In this document: positions 11,114 to 22,216 of the stretch, piece by piece
Position numbering within the stretch: position 1 is the first letter of the stretch
Layout: each line of letters begins with the position of its first letter
Assembly: GCF_051622035.1 (NCBI RefSeq)
Contig: NC_135355.1
Location: forward strand, 32,958,986 to 33,022,985
Direction: 5' to 3'
Origin: Arctopsyche grandis
Taxonomy: Eukaryota; Arthropoda; Insecta; Trichoptera; Hydropsychidae
Length of the DNA stretch: 64,000 nt
Made by a program: the position numbers and the translations under genes
The notes under the pieces: model-generated
Told to the model about the DNA's origin: nothing
Database searches by the model: none
The model's input: only the letters and a program-made list of their open reading frames with translations

Positions 11114-14100
11114 CTAGAAAAGAGAAGAAAACCTTGACCAAAATATCGAAAATCCACATGTATTACCGGTTTTTGACCAGAAATCGACTTTCGGTACTAC
11201 CGATATTACAAGAGACTATCGGTAGCATGAAGATATAATAATTTCGATTCTATTTTAGTTGAATTGTTTTGAATTCAACAGAAAAGGTATCAGCTACATA
11301 GTTTGTATGGATTAGACAATGAATGATTCGACAATCAACATTCTTTTTGACCTGCTATTCAAAGGAGCAGCTAAGTGTATCATACATTTAAAATAAAGTA
11401 TGCTGAAAATATCGTACTAATATCTGAAATTATTTCTGAATAAATGTATAACTGACTGTTAACAATGACAAGCCTCGCTGCCTTCAAACTGTCGGAAGCT
11501 TATTTTTTCGCTCTAAAATAATTTCATTACGTATATTTTATTGCATCCATACATACATACATACATCCGTAAACGGATTATTCCGCAAATTGCGATCGCG
11601 CGCACGACAATCGTTACTACAAAAATCGCGAATACGGAATATCTGGCACTCGTTAGTACAATATTTCGCGTGGGTAGTTTTCGATTGATGGAGTTTTTTG
11701 TGCCAGATGTTCCGTGATCGAGATTTCAGTGACGTGCGCGAGATTGGTTTTTGCGGAATAATCACCGAACCACATACATCACATGGGTGAATGGAAAAAT
11801 GCACCTGAGATAGTTGCACTCTCGAGACATCCAAACTTTCAAAGATGCTCAAGGGGAACTACCGCATAGAATTCCACAAAAAACATCAAGGGGTATTTGT
11901 ATGTTATCTGAGGGTGCTGAGCTTTTTTATTTGTGGAGTTCTATTGCTTAAGTTCTTTTTGAGCGCCTTTGAAAATTAGAACTAAAACTGCGCCCCTATT
12001 CAGTGCAATTTTGTGCATTTTTCCGGGAACCCATCATCGTAGCCAGCAGCGTGGCTCGGTCGTTAAGCTTCTGCTTAACACTGAGAGGCGCCGAGTTCGA
12101 TCCCTTGAGCTGACCTCGATTGAAAAGAATTTTTCTGAGTATATCTGTAATGCTGCTGGTCAGACCAGGATTTGTGACTCCTGGTTGATCGTTTCCTATC
12201 AGAGTTTGCCAATTTTCTCTGATTTCATTGTTGAAACGATTCCCGATTAAAAATTGGCTAAAAATCCTTCCTACCCACTATGTCACCACTATTTGAGTAT
12301 GATTAATGTAAATATTACAATAAAAATGTATGTACAATTCATAGATGTCTCGTTAAATTGTCGAGTTTAAGTCAGTGTCTCGTAATTTAGCGACTTATGT
12401 ATATAATAAAAAATGCTGTATTGTTTGTAATTTGGCCAGGAAGGCGCATTGGGGTTTACCTGTAATGCCTTCCTGGTATGAAATAAAATAAAATAAATAA
12501 ATAAATAACGTGGTGTAATAACCAGCAGCGTGGTGTAGTGGTGAGTGTTGAATTATTTCGTACTTGATGTTACGAGTTCGATTCCCGCTAAGTGTCGCTG
12601 TTGGCCAGACCTTGGTTTGTCAAGGTCGATCGTTTCTTATCAGAATTTGCCAATTTTTCTGATTTTCATTGAAACGATTCCTGTAAAATTGGCGTTTCCT
12701 TCCCAATTTTCTGTTGCGAACCTTAAGTTATTGTTATATCCTAGGTTTCGCCATATTGCTCACCATAGATGTCTCTGTGGTTGTTTATCGAATATAAATT
12801 TTTTTTCGTATTGTTACATGAAAGTTATTCATCGTTATTTATCGTATTAATACGATGTTTGTAATATCTGACCATATATGTCAGATATTGTTTAGATTTA
12901 CGTGTATCTATGTAATAATTATGTGGACAAGGAAGGCGCATTTGGGGTTTACCTGTTAAGCCTTCCTGGTATATTTGTATGTAAATAAATAAATTATTAA
13001 ATATGTGCCAAGACAGAATTATCTGGAGGCGACACATGGTGAGATTATTTTTATAAATATAAAGTAGTAAAAAAATTTCAAACAACAGAATACAATAGAG
13101 ATATCTATGGACAATCAACAAATTTTTGATACACAGAAAATTTGTGAGAATTACATTTATAAAATTTAACAAATTCGAGTTGCTAATATCTCAATTTTGC
13201 GAGAAACTGAGGGGAGAATACCGATATATAGGATCCGTCACAAAAAATCGGAAAATCCTAACAGGAGATGGTCGATCTGTGTTTTTTAATAACCACAAAA
13301 TCTTGCCAGTAGCGTGTTTGGCCAGAACTTGAACCAACAACCTCTACTGGCACGCAATAGTTCTACCAGTGCACTAGACTGTGGCTATATAACATTTAAA
13401 AGCTAAAAACCATCTCTTTCGCACAAAAATTACTATTTTATTGTACTCATTGCTGAACCCTTAGAATGCTGAACAACGCCGATTGGCATTTTACCAACAA
13501 GTCCATAGGGCTGAAAAACGCCGATAGGCGTTGTATTTTGAGCATGTACAAAGTAAACAAGACTACTACCCGCTAAGACTTTCCAAGTAGCATTGAACAT
13601 GGGTCGTGTAATCCATGTCAATGTTTATAAAGACTACAGCAGAATTTCCCAATGGAAATCCCTAACTACTGAGTATTTTAGTTTGTGGCTTGGTATTCAG
13701 ATTGTGAGCATTACATTTTAACAACAAAGAAGAAGATGGAACTAGTTTTGGAAACATACATTCATTAATAGACTTCTTTTGTTTATTTTATATTGTTGCA
13801 AGATATATTGCTTCTTATCTTAGTGATAGGAAGCAATTTGTTAGATATGGTATTTATGAATCTCCTTCATTTTTTACGCGATCTGGTGTAACTCAGGGGT
13901 CCACCTTAGGCCCTTTACTATTTACAATAGTCATTAATAACCTCCCTAAAGTACTACGCAATGCTTCATGTCTCTTGTTTGCAGACGACGTTAAACTATT
14001 CTTTGCTGTTAAGGATGAGAGGCAAGCCTCTCTCCTTCAAGCTGATATTAACGCTGTTTTAGAGTTTAGTTCCAGTTTAGGGCTTGAACTGAATACTAGT

Positions 14101-17100
14101 AAATGTGCCATTATGAGTTATGGACGTGCGAATTCGCTCTATTGTCACGGATATTCTATTGGATCCGTATTGTTGAAGCGCGTGGAATCAATGGTCGACT
14201 TGGGTATCACTTTTGATCCTCAATTCACCTTTCACAACCACATCAAGACAATCGCTGACGTTTCCTTTCGTCGACTTGGATTTGTCTTGAGATATGCTAG
14301 ATTATTCTCCAACCCCTTGTCTTCTCGCTTGCTTTTCAACTCGCTTGTTAGAAGTAAGCTAGAGTATAATGCAATTGTGTGAAAAAGTGCAAAAAGCATT
14401 TCTTCGTTTTCTTTATAAGAAAGAGTATGGGTACTACCCATATCTCTATCCTACTCCTTTCCTTTTGGGCATGCTTGGGTATAATTCCCTTGAACTTCGG
14501 AGAAACTTCTCGTTAATTCGTTTCGTTCTCCAGCTATTGCGTGGTAATACGTCATGCCCGTTGTTGCTGGAACAGTTGGGACTTTATGTCCCTAATAATT
14601 ATGTGCGTGGTAGACATCATCATTTGATGGTTGTACCTGCTGCTCGCACAGTTCTTTTTCGAATGGCTCCTATTCCAAGAGCTATTCGACTTCTCAATGA
14701 AATCCCTGAATGTGATATTTTCCACCTTGGGGAGCGTAGATTATCGGATATTATTTTAACATATTTATCTGGTAACCTGCGCTCATCATTACTTTCTTAA
14801 TTTGAATGTGATGAATGAGTGGAATCTTAATCTACTCTCTTCCATTTGGGCCTCGCTGTGATTTTATTTTTATTTATATTTTGTTTTATTTTATTTTACT
14901 TTTTCTTTCTCCTTTGTATATTTTTATATACTATTTTAATTTTGTTCAGTGTAAACAAAGAATGGGATTTATGGATTTTATTTTTAATGTTCACACTTTT
15001 GTTATTTTTTTTCTCTCTGAATGATGTATTATTTTCCTTTTGTTACTTTTTTTATTATTATTTTATTTTACCATGTTTTCTGCTTTTGCTTTTTTCCTTT
15101 ATTTACAGTTTACTTGTTTTTATATCATGTTTTTATATCTTTTTCAAATGTAGGCCATTGTGGCGCATTAGGTTCTTCCTGTAATGCCACAATGGTCCAA
15201 AACTATTAAATAAATAAATAAATAAATAAATATTAGAGAGTCTAAACACACCTTTACAAAACTCGAAATCCTCGGCTGTAGTTATCTAGGGGTTGTTTGG
15301 ATTAGCTACAATTTTTATACCTGCTTTCTATTGGATTTCTAGTTGGAAATTTTCAGCGTGGCGGGCTTTCAACAGAAAAGACGTCAGCACTCAAAGGGTT
15401 AAATGAATCAATCCGGTACTAGAGTTAGTGGGAAATTCTTTTTCAGTAGTGACAAGTGTCAGTAATCTTGGAATCCCTAACATGTATGTATGTATGTATG
15501 GACATTTCTTTCAATTCGTATTATGTATACGTACTTGATATATTGTAGAATACTAATATCAGTGTTTATTATACAAACCTCTGTTTATATATATATCATA
15601 ACTGACATCAAACAGTAACATTACAGATAAACCTACCGGAAGCGTGACAGAAGGATTTGTCGCATAACGGACACTTGTGATTCGGCTGATTCGGACGGTC
15701 TTTAGAATGCGTTAAGAGGTGAGCTTTGAGAGCGTCGCGTTGCGTAAATCCCTTATTGCACATTGTGCAATTAAATGGTTTCACCTCTAGAAAGAAAATC
15801 AAGTGCATTTACAATGTGGCAACATTCTCCAAAACACACAGTAAGCCGTAAGCGGCGGATTCAATATTATCATTGCATTGATATTCTAAAATAGACGTTA
15901 TACATGTAACTGTGCAGTATCTAGTGTATTCTAACCAGCTTAATTTTTCAGTGCATTTTTGATGTTTTCGGAACATAATATGCAAAATATGAAATGAAGG
16001 TCTCCACTGCTTACGGCTTATAATATGGTGATTCGAACATACAGTACCTGAGTGAACGAGCATGTGCCTCAACAGGACTTCTTTCTGGCCGAAGCATCGC
16101 TGACAAACGCCACACTGGTACGGCTTCTCGCCGGTGTGGATTCGCTCGTGCCGAGTGTACGACGATTGTGAAGGAAACCATTTGTCGCAATAGTTGCAAG
16201 TATATCTGGGTACGTTCAATTATTTATGAATTCTGTCCGGCGTAAAGGTATCACATGGTTGGTGTTGATTTTACATACCCTTTCTGCGACGTGTGCAACG
16301 ATGAGTGTCGTCTGAGTTCTGCAGGTCTTGAGAATGATTTGGGACAGTGGTCGCATTTAAACAGTAACAGTTCACCTTCGTCGTTCCGTTCAGGTTCAGG
16401 CTATTGACGAACATTGAAACGGTATAATGTTATCTTACATATGTATTGAATATACATGCATACATTTTGAAACTACTCGAGCGATTTTAAAGGTATGATC
16501 ATAGGTTCATGAATCGGAATTGTTCATTTTTACAAGCTTTTCATTAGTTACATGAAGTTCTTGACTGTCGGAAATTCGTAAGCTGATTATAAACCACTTT
16601 GACTCTTTCGATCGCTTTGATATTTTAACGGTAGTTAGCTCTCATTAACACGATGGTGGCCGCTGACTCATATTTGTATCATGTCGGGTGCACAACACTT
16701 AGTGGCCGCTGGTACATATATGATTTACGACTGTATCAGTCTGCTGATATATTTTTGTATCACGTTTGCGTCAATTGTTTGTGGCCGATGATACAATTTT
16801 GTATCACGTTTTCGTCATAAACGAAAACGTGATACAAATATATATTCGCGCAGTCGTGAATCATATATGCATCAGCGGCCAGTAAGCGTTGTGCACCCAA
16901 CATGATACAAATATGAGTCAGCGGGCACCATAGTGTTAAAGTAAGCAAATGTCTCTGACATGAAGCTGGAGGGACTTAATTTTAAACGAAGTCATTAAAA
17001 ATTACATCGAAATCATCTGTCAGATCGACGTGATGACAGCTAGCTTTCCAAAGGCGCCTTTCTACCGCCCCATAGTTACTCGCAGGTTAAACTGTTGGAA

Positions 17101-20100
17101 TAGTTATAACTAAAGGGCAGCTTCTTAGAAATTATCAATTTCTTAGAACAAACATTATTGTTCAAAGCAAGAGGACATAAAAACTTTTAAGTAAAAACAT
17201 ATCCTTTCTAAGAGATTGACGGATTGAATTGATTGTGGAAACCACGTGTAACCCAAGTCTAGTTATAACAGTTATTTTATCCACACTATTTCGTATAAAA
17301 TTAGTCTTACAGGCTTTCAAACGTTCTCTTATATATTTATAATTCACTAATAGATTATTATTTGAATATATATATTTAGCCAGCAAGATGGTTGCGTTGA
17401 TGCTAACCACCGAGAGGTTGTTGGGTTCGATCCCGTGGCTTGACCTCGATTGAAAAGAATTTATTCAGAGTATTTCTGTAGGGCTGCTGGTCAGACTTGG
17501 ATATTTTTGATTTTATTGTTGAATATATCTGATTTTATTGTTGAAACGGTTCCTCATCAAATTGACAAAACTATTCTACCTACTATTTGAATATGATTTC
17601 AAAATTTATATCTGCACAAGTTAAACACCATAGATGTCGCTCAGGGGCAACCCCATAACTGCACCTTGGGAAAATATAAAATTGGGTCAATCGGCTATGC
17701 CACCTTTTCCAAGTATTAATTTAATTTTAATAACTTAACGTATTAGAAACTATTTACGTACATATTAAATGATTTCATAAGCGATGTATGTAAATATCGT
17801 GTCAGATTTAACATTTTTTTTAAACGGATCCAGGAATTTCATATGGATTTAAAAATTTGGATATAGAATATGTTCATAGTAACCTCTTCAGTGGTAAGTT
17901 CCATCAGCAGTACGGAGCCGTCTCCGGTGGTGACTTCGACATGGGTAAGCGCTCCTTCAGTCGATGGAAATACTCGCACTGATAACGCTTCAGATTCGTT
18001 TTGAACAATTTGAGATTCAGTCATTTCAGTATCTACTTCACCTTCATCAGGTGGCATTAATGAATGAACCATTGCTACAAGTTTTTGATTATTTTCATCC
18101 TTTTCATGCATATGAAAATCTTCCTACAAAAAATTATTGCAATAGAAAATCACAAGCTACATATACAGATGTAATTGAAAGTAACCTGTATGAGGAATAT
18201 TTAGCATATATTAGTTTATATACATATATGTTACAGTCCAAGTGTCCACTCTGGTTCGTTCACGAACATACTAGTTTGTTCATACACGATCTATTGGTTT
18301 TTGTCAAAGTGCTAACAGTCAAAAGCTCGCCATGTGTCGCATGAAACTTTTATCTGTCAAAACTTCAAGTAATTAAAAGGGATATCCCATGGAAGCCTTA
18401 TTATAACGTTGCTATAATTCCTGTTTGCGCTAATTTTTAAAATATTGCAACCCAGGGTAAGCATACATATATATAGAGGATGGGGCAAACGTTTGACAAT
18501 ACTCAAACTTATGCTTAATAGTTTGTTCAAGCACAATCTACATGGTTCGTTTGTCAATTTGTTCTTTTGTGTACACCATGACTGGCCAGATTGGTTCGTG
18601 TATGAACAAACTAGTATGTTCATGAACGAACGAAATGTACAATCGGACTGTAACATATATTTACATAGTACAAAAAAGATTCATATACGTATTTGCGCTG
18701 ATATAAAAAAAAATGATTCATACTTCTTTGTCATCTAATGGTAAATGAACAATGTCCTTATCATCCATCAGGTCTAATTCTTTTTTCAACGTGCAAGCTT
18801 GACGTGTATCGTCAAGTTCGTTCTGCGGTAAAGTTATATCATTGACTTCTTCTATTTCGTGCATCTGTCCGTCTAATTCTATATCGCCTTCGCCTTCTTC
18901 CGGCTGAAATTAATCAAATTTCAACACAAAAACTACACATATGTTATAATATTAAATAATAAAACGAATAATTACAATGGCGATAGTAATACTAGCTCCG
19001 ACAATGGCATGTTCGTTGACCGTTTGGTCTAATCTACCTTCGTCATCATCGCTGACATTCCCGCCCATGATGATTCCGGAAGATTCAGTCAACTGCTTCA
19101 AATGCATTCGCAATTTTAAATCTGAATTTTCGCATTTTTTACGAAATATACAATACTTTTCAAGTTGATAGTTACACGGACGACAAATCATCCCAGGCAA
19201 ACCGTCATCTTCGACGACCTAAACGTTAAATAACATACATATATAAGTCATCATTCATGAAAAAACCGGTCCTTATCAGAACTTAATATTGTAGGGAGAA
19301 TGAATTTTTGATCTTAAGATCAATTTTTGGCACTTGTCCAATAGTTAGGCTCGCGTAGACATATCTTCGTTTCCGCTATAAGACGAATGTATAAACGTCA
19401 GGAACTGATTTTAACAACTAAGATATCTGTTGATAAAAGTCAAAACGTGAAGCGTGAGCCTAACTAGTGAACAAGTACCAATATTTTTTTCAAACTGTAC
19501 TCTCGACTAGTGGAACTAATATAAAAAAAAAAACAATGTATGGTTACTTCACTCATTGAGCAACTTGTGTTTAAAAATCATACTTAAATATTATTACATC
19601 AATATGCAATCTACATTGCAAAATAATAAAGTGCACTTTAAAGGCCTGTTTATACTGGCACAGCACAGACCGTAAACATCAGTATGAGAATATTCCACAT
19701 GCATACATTCACGTTCCGTAATATGTACATACGTGGCGTAGATGTAACAGTAGTAACCGACACGATCTATTCATATTGTTGCGTAGGGGTGGGTGGAGGA
19801 TCCAAGTAAAAGGCCAACAGTCGTTTCACAGCATTTATTGATGATTCAGGAGATATACGTACTGACAGTGCTCAGTCCAGAATGACATGATATCGCCTAC
19901 GTACCGCCTTATAAAGGGTAGATCTCTCAGGACGCCTAATCTGTTTACCTGTAGTATAGTCACGTATTCGGATATGTATTTCCACGACATTGGGTCTTCC
20001 CGTACCGATTCTGAGAAATAACTAATAACGGTCATTGTTTAGCCTAAATGCACTTAGAGTCCAGATATAATCCTTGGAAGTAAGTGCATGCACTTAGTTA

Positions 20101-20849
20101 ACCCGATAACAGATATCCGTTGGTCTAAGTGCAATTCGCTCAATCCGCGGCGTACGTAACAATATTATACAGCAGTACATGTCACCGAAACGTATCAAGC
20201 AAAACCAGCTTTCTTAGGCCACTGTGTAAATATTATATCATATGTTGTGACAATATTGATACGACGCAAGCAATATTTCGCTCTGTAATACTGTAGTATA
20301 TGTAAGCTGATTTCGCCTTGCATTTGGACAAAACAAGTCTAAACGTGCCGAAAAGTTCGCTGCTGTGTAGTATGAATAGAAGTATTCTTTTACGTGCAGT
20401 GATGTATAGTATAAACAGACCTTGATACGTGTGTAAGCAATAAACGCAAACAATCACCGTACAGAACGTCGATAAAACTTTAATTATCAACGGCTCGTAA
20501 ACAAATTTTATTATTACAAATAAGCAGGGCTGTGGAGTCGGAGTTTGCAATCATTTTTTTAAAATTAATGTATATGAATGGTGAATTGCTAACTATAGTT
20601 GAGACTTATTTAAAATGTACATGCTGTCGCATTCACCTTCACTTGACCCGCAATGGCTAATTACATTTCGTTTCAGTTCTGCATTGCATCTTGTTCAAGA
20701 AATGCATAATTGTTCGTATGTATAGCTGTAGAATTTGATTAATATTTTTTGTTAGTTTTGAGTTTGTGTTTCGTATTTTGAAATATTTACATTAAAAAAA
20801 TTTTAATATAAAATACGTTAGTTGCTGATATTATTAATTTATTCATGGA

Positions 20850-20934
<85 letters not shown>

Positions 20935-20935
20935 G

Positions 20936-21006
<71 letters not shown>

Positions 21007-21732
21007 TATGTAATTGTCAACATCATGTTATGGACAGCAGAGCTTACAGTAATATTATTAACGACCTTGCATTGAATAATATTATATAGTTAATAAGAAA
21101 TAATTTAAAATAATTTTACGTCCTTTCAATGTTACATTGTATGAATGCGATAGCATGCTCGGTTCTCGGAAGTCTCAAACTACATCAGATCGCCTATAAA
21201 AGTGACTCACCAATACTCAATGTATATATATATACATATATAATGATACAGTATTTTTTTCTGACGTTTAAGCCAAATTGAGGAGAGGCCTGATATTATA
21301 TAGACTCATGTATGTCTATATTCATAAATAAATGAAAAATATTGAAATAAAAATGAATGATTTACACCAGCTCACTCTATATGAGTACTCGCTATATGAG
21401 TACTCGCTATACGAGTGGGAAAAAAATATATCGATTGTGCGAAAATGTCTTGGAGTTGTTTCTTTGAATGGCTCCACAGCCTTGTATGTAAGTATGTAAG
21501 TATGACTGTATGTGGAATGTTTGACCTCGAGTGCGACACAGGCCATAATGCGCAATGACAGTGGAAGGGGCTGGTCTTGTCCGAAGATCGGGACTAGTCG
21601 AAGGCGGTCTTCCCGGGCGAGGCAGAGACGACACACCTCATCCAGGGAAACGACGGTCGCAGGAAGGCCGCTGCCACTTCCTGACAACCCGCATCCACCG
21701 CCTGCAGAACGTCGTCGTCCGTACGTTTTCAT
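10992..21732 (-). CDS. ZAD-domain C2H2 zinc-finger protein, 473 aa, eight exons
   Basis: Probable DNA-binding transcription regulator. Exons, 5' to 3' on the minus strand: 21732-21526, 19218-18976, 18903-18724, 18123-17884, 16400-16279, 16205-16048, 15786-15637, 11113-10992; 1422 nt in frame including stop. An N-terminal ZAD has two Cys pairs, C34/C37 and C81/C84. An acidic linker (residues about 110-303) is followed by six C2H2 fingers at about 304-326, 332-354, 360-382, 388-410, 420-442 and 447-471. The start is the ATG at 21732; the upstream in-frame extension begins only with TTG. All junctions have AG/GT; the first donor (GTCAAA) is weak. Introns contain SINEs, MITEs, a solo LTR and a LINE. 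ZAD proteins usually dimerise through the N-terminal domain. I do not recognise the specific orthologue. Confidence 0.92.
11575..11763 (+). mobile_element. Short inverted-repeat MITE in ZAD-gene intron
   Basis: GATTATTCCGCAAA at the left is mirrored by TTTGCGGAATAATC at the right, with CG-rich subterminal CGCGCGCACG/CGTGCGCG. The central part (TCTGGCACTCG, ACGGAATA, CCAGATGTTCCG) resembles 50645-50725. No target duplication is clear. Confidence 0.6.
12041..12508 (+). repeat. tRNA-derived SINE with LINE-like 3' hairpin
   Basis: Head with A-box-like GTGGCTCGGTCGTTAAGC and B-box GAGTTCGATCCC, then the shared body GACCTCGATTGAAAAGAATT, TGCTGCTGGTCAGACC and CCTATCAGAGTTTGCCAATT. The 3' end is the hairpin at 12436-12476 followed by AAATAAAATAAAT repeats. 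Related copies are at 12521, 17378, 31545, 46059, 46787, 49040, 51498 and 61701. Confidence 0.85.
12521..12998 (+). repeat. tRNA-derived SINE, second copy in tandem
   Basis: Starts ACCAGCAGCGTGGTGTAGTG (A box), B box GAGTTCGATTCCC, body TTGGCCAGACCTTGGTTTGT, GATCGTTTCTTATCAGAATT. The 3' hairpin is at 12928-12969 and the tail is TAAATAAATAAAT. It was inserted directly into the A-rich tail of the preceding SINE. Confidence 0.85.
13095..13400 (-). repeat. tRNA-derived SINE (family 2), minus strand
   Basis: Reverse complement of the element at 5130-5490: AGATGTC-type end at the left, the GATCGACCATCTCCTGTTAG block, and the tRNA-like head (TCTAGTGCACTGGTAGAACT) at the right. Confidence 0.72.
13458..15398 (+). 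mobile_element. Possible piggyBac-type MITE split by a LINE
   Basis: Left end CCCTTAGAATGCTGAACAAC (13458) and right end, reverse-complemented, CCCTTTGAGTGCTGACGTCT next to TTAA (15399-15402) form imperfect termini. The left flank reads TGAA rather than TTAA. Internal AACGCCGAT repeats occur at about 13478 and 13517. The LINE at 13790-15225 lies inside. Termini are clear; the pairing of the two ends is inferred. Confidence 0.4.
13790..15225 (+). mobile_element. Jockey/CR1-like LINE, 5'-truncated, with RT remnants
   Basis: Encodes reverse-transcriptase motifs in broken frames: [25 protein letters not shown], then [10 protein letters not shown] (catalytic FADD box) at about 13970-14000, and the thumb/C-terminal region to about 14800. 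ORF pieces are 13975-14382 and 14369-14800, offset by a frameshift near 14380. The 3' UTR is T-rich (14860-15140), with terminal hairpin 15155-15195 and a (TAAA)n tail to about 15230. Confidence 0.9.
15637..15786 (-). CDS. ZAD zinc-finger gene exon: finger 4 and most of finger 5
   Basis: Encodes [18 protein letters not shown] and, after a KDRPNQPN linker, [14 protein letters not shown]. Acceptor TTTCTAG and donor GTAGGT are both good. It joins 11113 in frame through a split Gly codon. Confidence 0.92.
16048..16400 (-). CDS. ZAD zinc-finger gene exons: fingers 1 to 3
   Basis: Exon 16400-16279 encodes [10 protein letters not shown] and finger 1 ([17 protein letters not shown]). Exon 16205-16048 encodes finger 2 ([15 protein letters not shown]), a canonical TGEKP linker and finger 3 ([15 protein letters not shown]). 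The junction creates a Gly codon (GG|A). TGEKP linkers are typical of sequence-specific DNA-binding arrays. Confidence 0.93.
16649..16935 (+). mobile_element. TTAA-flanked foldback MITE, almost entirely palindromic
   Basis: 287 bp between TTAA at 16645-16648 and TTAA at 16936-16939. Both ends run inward as CAC-ATGGTG-CCGCTGACTC with arms of at least 85 bp matching at roughly nine positions in ten by eye. The centre holds a second perfect hairpin (GTTTTCGTCATAAACGAAAAC region). TTAA duplication is the mark of piggyBac-type transposition; no transposase is encoded. Confidence 0.85.
17378..17715 (+). repeat. tRNA-derived SINE in ZAD-gene intron
   Basis: Head TAGCCAGCAAGATGGTTGCG.. with B box GGGTTCGATCCC, then GACCTCGATTGAAAAGAATT and TGCTGCTGGTCAGACTTGG. 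The 3' end differs from the hairpin type: it closes with a CACCTTGGGAAAATA.../GCCACCTTTTCCAAG segment. Confidence 0.75.
17884..18903 (-). CDS. ZAD zinc-finger gene exons: acidic linker
   Basis: Exon 18903-18724 ([20 protein letters not shown]...) and exon 18123-17884 ([19 protein letters not shown]...ELTTEE) are both phase 0 at each end. They are strongly acidic and contain no fingers. Such linkers between ZAD and finger arrays are common and probably carry protein-interaction or activation activity (inference). Confidence 0.85.
18224..18660 (+). mobile_element. Inverted-repeat element inside ZAD-gene intron
   Basis: Ends ATATATGTTACAGTCC and GGACTGTAACATATAT. Arms also share GTTCGTTCAYGAACATACTAG and TTTGTTCATACACGA in inverted orientation. 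The middle is unique AT-rich sequence. No transposase or obvious target duplication is seen. Confidence 0.65.
18976..19218 (-). CDS. ZAD zinc-finger gene exon 2: second half of the ZAD
   Basis: Encodes [20 protein letters not shown].., with the second Cys pair (C81, C84) and the long ZAD helix ([20 protein letters not shown]). It starts after TTTAG in phase 0 and ends IAI in phase 0 before GTAATT. Confidence 0.93.
19326..19494 (+). mobile_element. Small MITE in ZAD-gene intron 1
   Basis: About 29-bp terminal inverted repeats: left TTGGCACTTGTCCAATAGTT, right (reverse complement) TTGGTACTTGTTCACTAGTT, both continuing AGGCTC.CG. No coding sequence; target duplication unclear. Confidence 0.65.
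19643..20421 (+). mobile_element. Old inverted-repeat element hosting a solo LTR
   Basis: Outer ends GGCCTGTTTATACT and AGTATAAACAGACC are inverted. Interior sequence (GTACATGTCACCGRAACGTA, GATACGACGCAWGCAATATT, CTTGGCCAAAACAAG-like) matches 43279-44165. The 385-bp solo LTR at 19777-20161 is a later insertion. Confidence 0.7.
19777..20161 (-). mobile_element. Solo LTR, 385 bp, ATAT target duplication
   Basis: On the minus strand it begins TGTTACGTACGCCGCGG and ends CCCCTACGCAACA (TG...CA ends). ATAT lies at 19773-19776 and again at 20162-20165. It is the same family and length as 22217-22601 and 26419-26803, which lie on the plus strand. Confidence 0.88.
20854..21003. repeat. (AT)n microsatellite
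   Basis: Two long AT dinucleotide runs separated by an interruption near 20931-20940. Ile/Tyr repeat ORFs in both directions are artefacts. Confidence 0.95.
21526..21732 (-). CDS. ZAD zinc-finger gene exon 1: start and first half of the ZAD
   Basis: ATG at 21732-21730, then a Gly/Ser-rich leader and [20 protein letters not shown] with C34 and C37, ending CVALE. The donor is GAG|GTCAAA. The following exon at 19218 continues in frame with the second ZAD Cys pair. This exon is markedly GC-rich compared with its surroundings. Confidence 0.88.
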
Positions 21733-21904
21733 GACGATTACAAATTGGAAATTACTATAGCTGTCAGTGAACCCCGCCAATAGCGACTGATAGACGTCAA
21801 CGCGTCACGTTGTCGCACAACACACTGCTGCCAACTGTGTCAACAATTAAAACTCCGTTAATTCGAATTTTGAATTAGTTTATGTCGGTTTTTTCTTTGG
21901 AACA

Positions 21905-22030
21905 TATTATGGAGTCCCATTGGAGTTACCTACTCCTTACTAATTGAAAGAGTTCAGAGGAAATTTCTTCGATATTTATATATGAGAGAGTTTGGGTACT
22001 ATCCCCTGCTGTATCCCAGTGCAATATAAA
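21905..22030 (+). mobile_element. LINE fragment (C-terminal RT region)
   Basis: Translates to an LIERVQRKFLRYLYMREFG-like stretch closely matching the C-terminal part of the LINE ORF at 41733-43214. About 125 bp remain. Confidence 0.75.
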
Positions 22031-22216
22031 CCAACTAGTTTTTATCGGACATACGTCGAGCACCAAGCATCAAATACGATTGATGCTCAATTAGTTTAGG
22101 AATGTGTAGGCGTGGGTAGGAAGTGTTGACCGTATCCCAGCCTAACGAAACACTGTTGTGTTTGTTTGAATAATTTATTTTTATTATTTAGTTTGGGTAT
22201 ACAAGTGTATAAATAT

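Noticed and set aside
12521..12600. tRNA-like heads with A and B boxes, possible tRNA genes
   Set aside because: They recur at many sites with a common downstream body and A-rich tails and lack full cloverleaf pairing, so they are SINE heads.
20787..21026. ORFs of alternating Ile and Tyr (also 59172-59750 and 59534-59734)
   Set aside because: Translations of (AT)n microsatellites.
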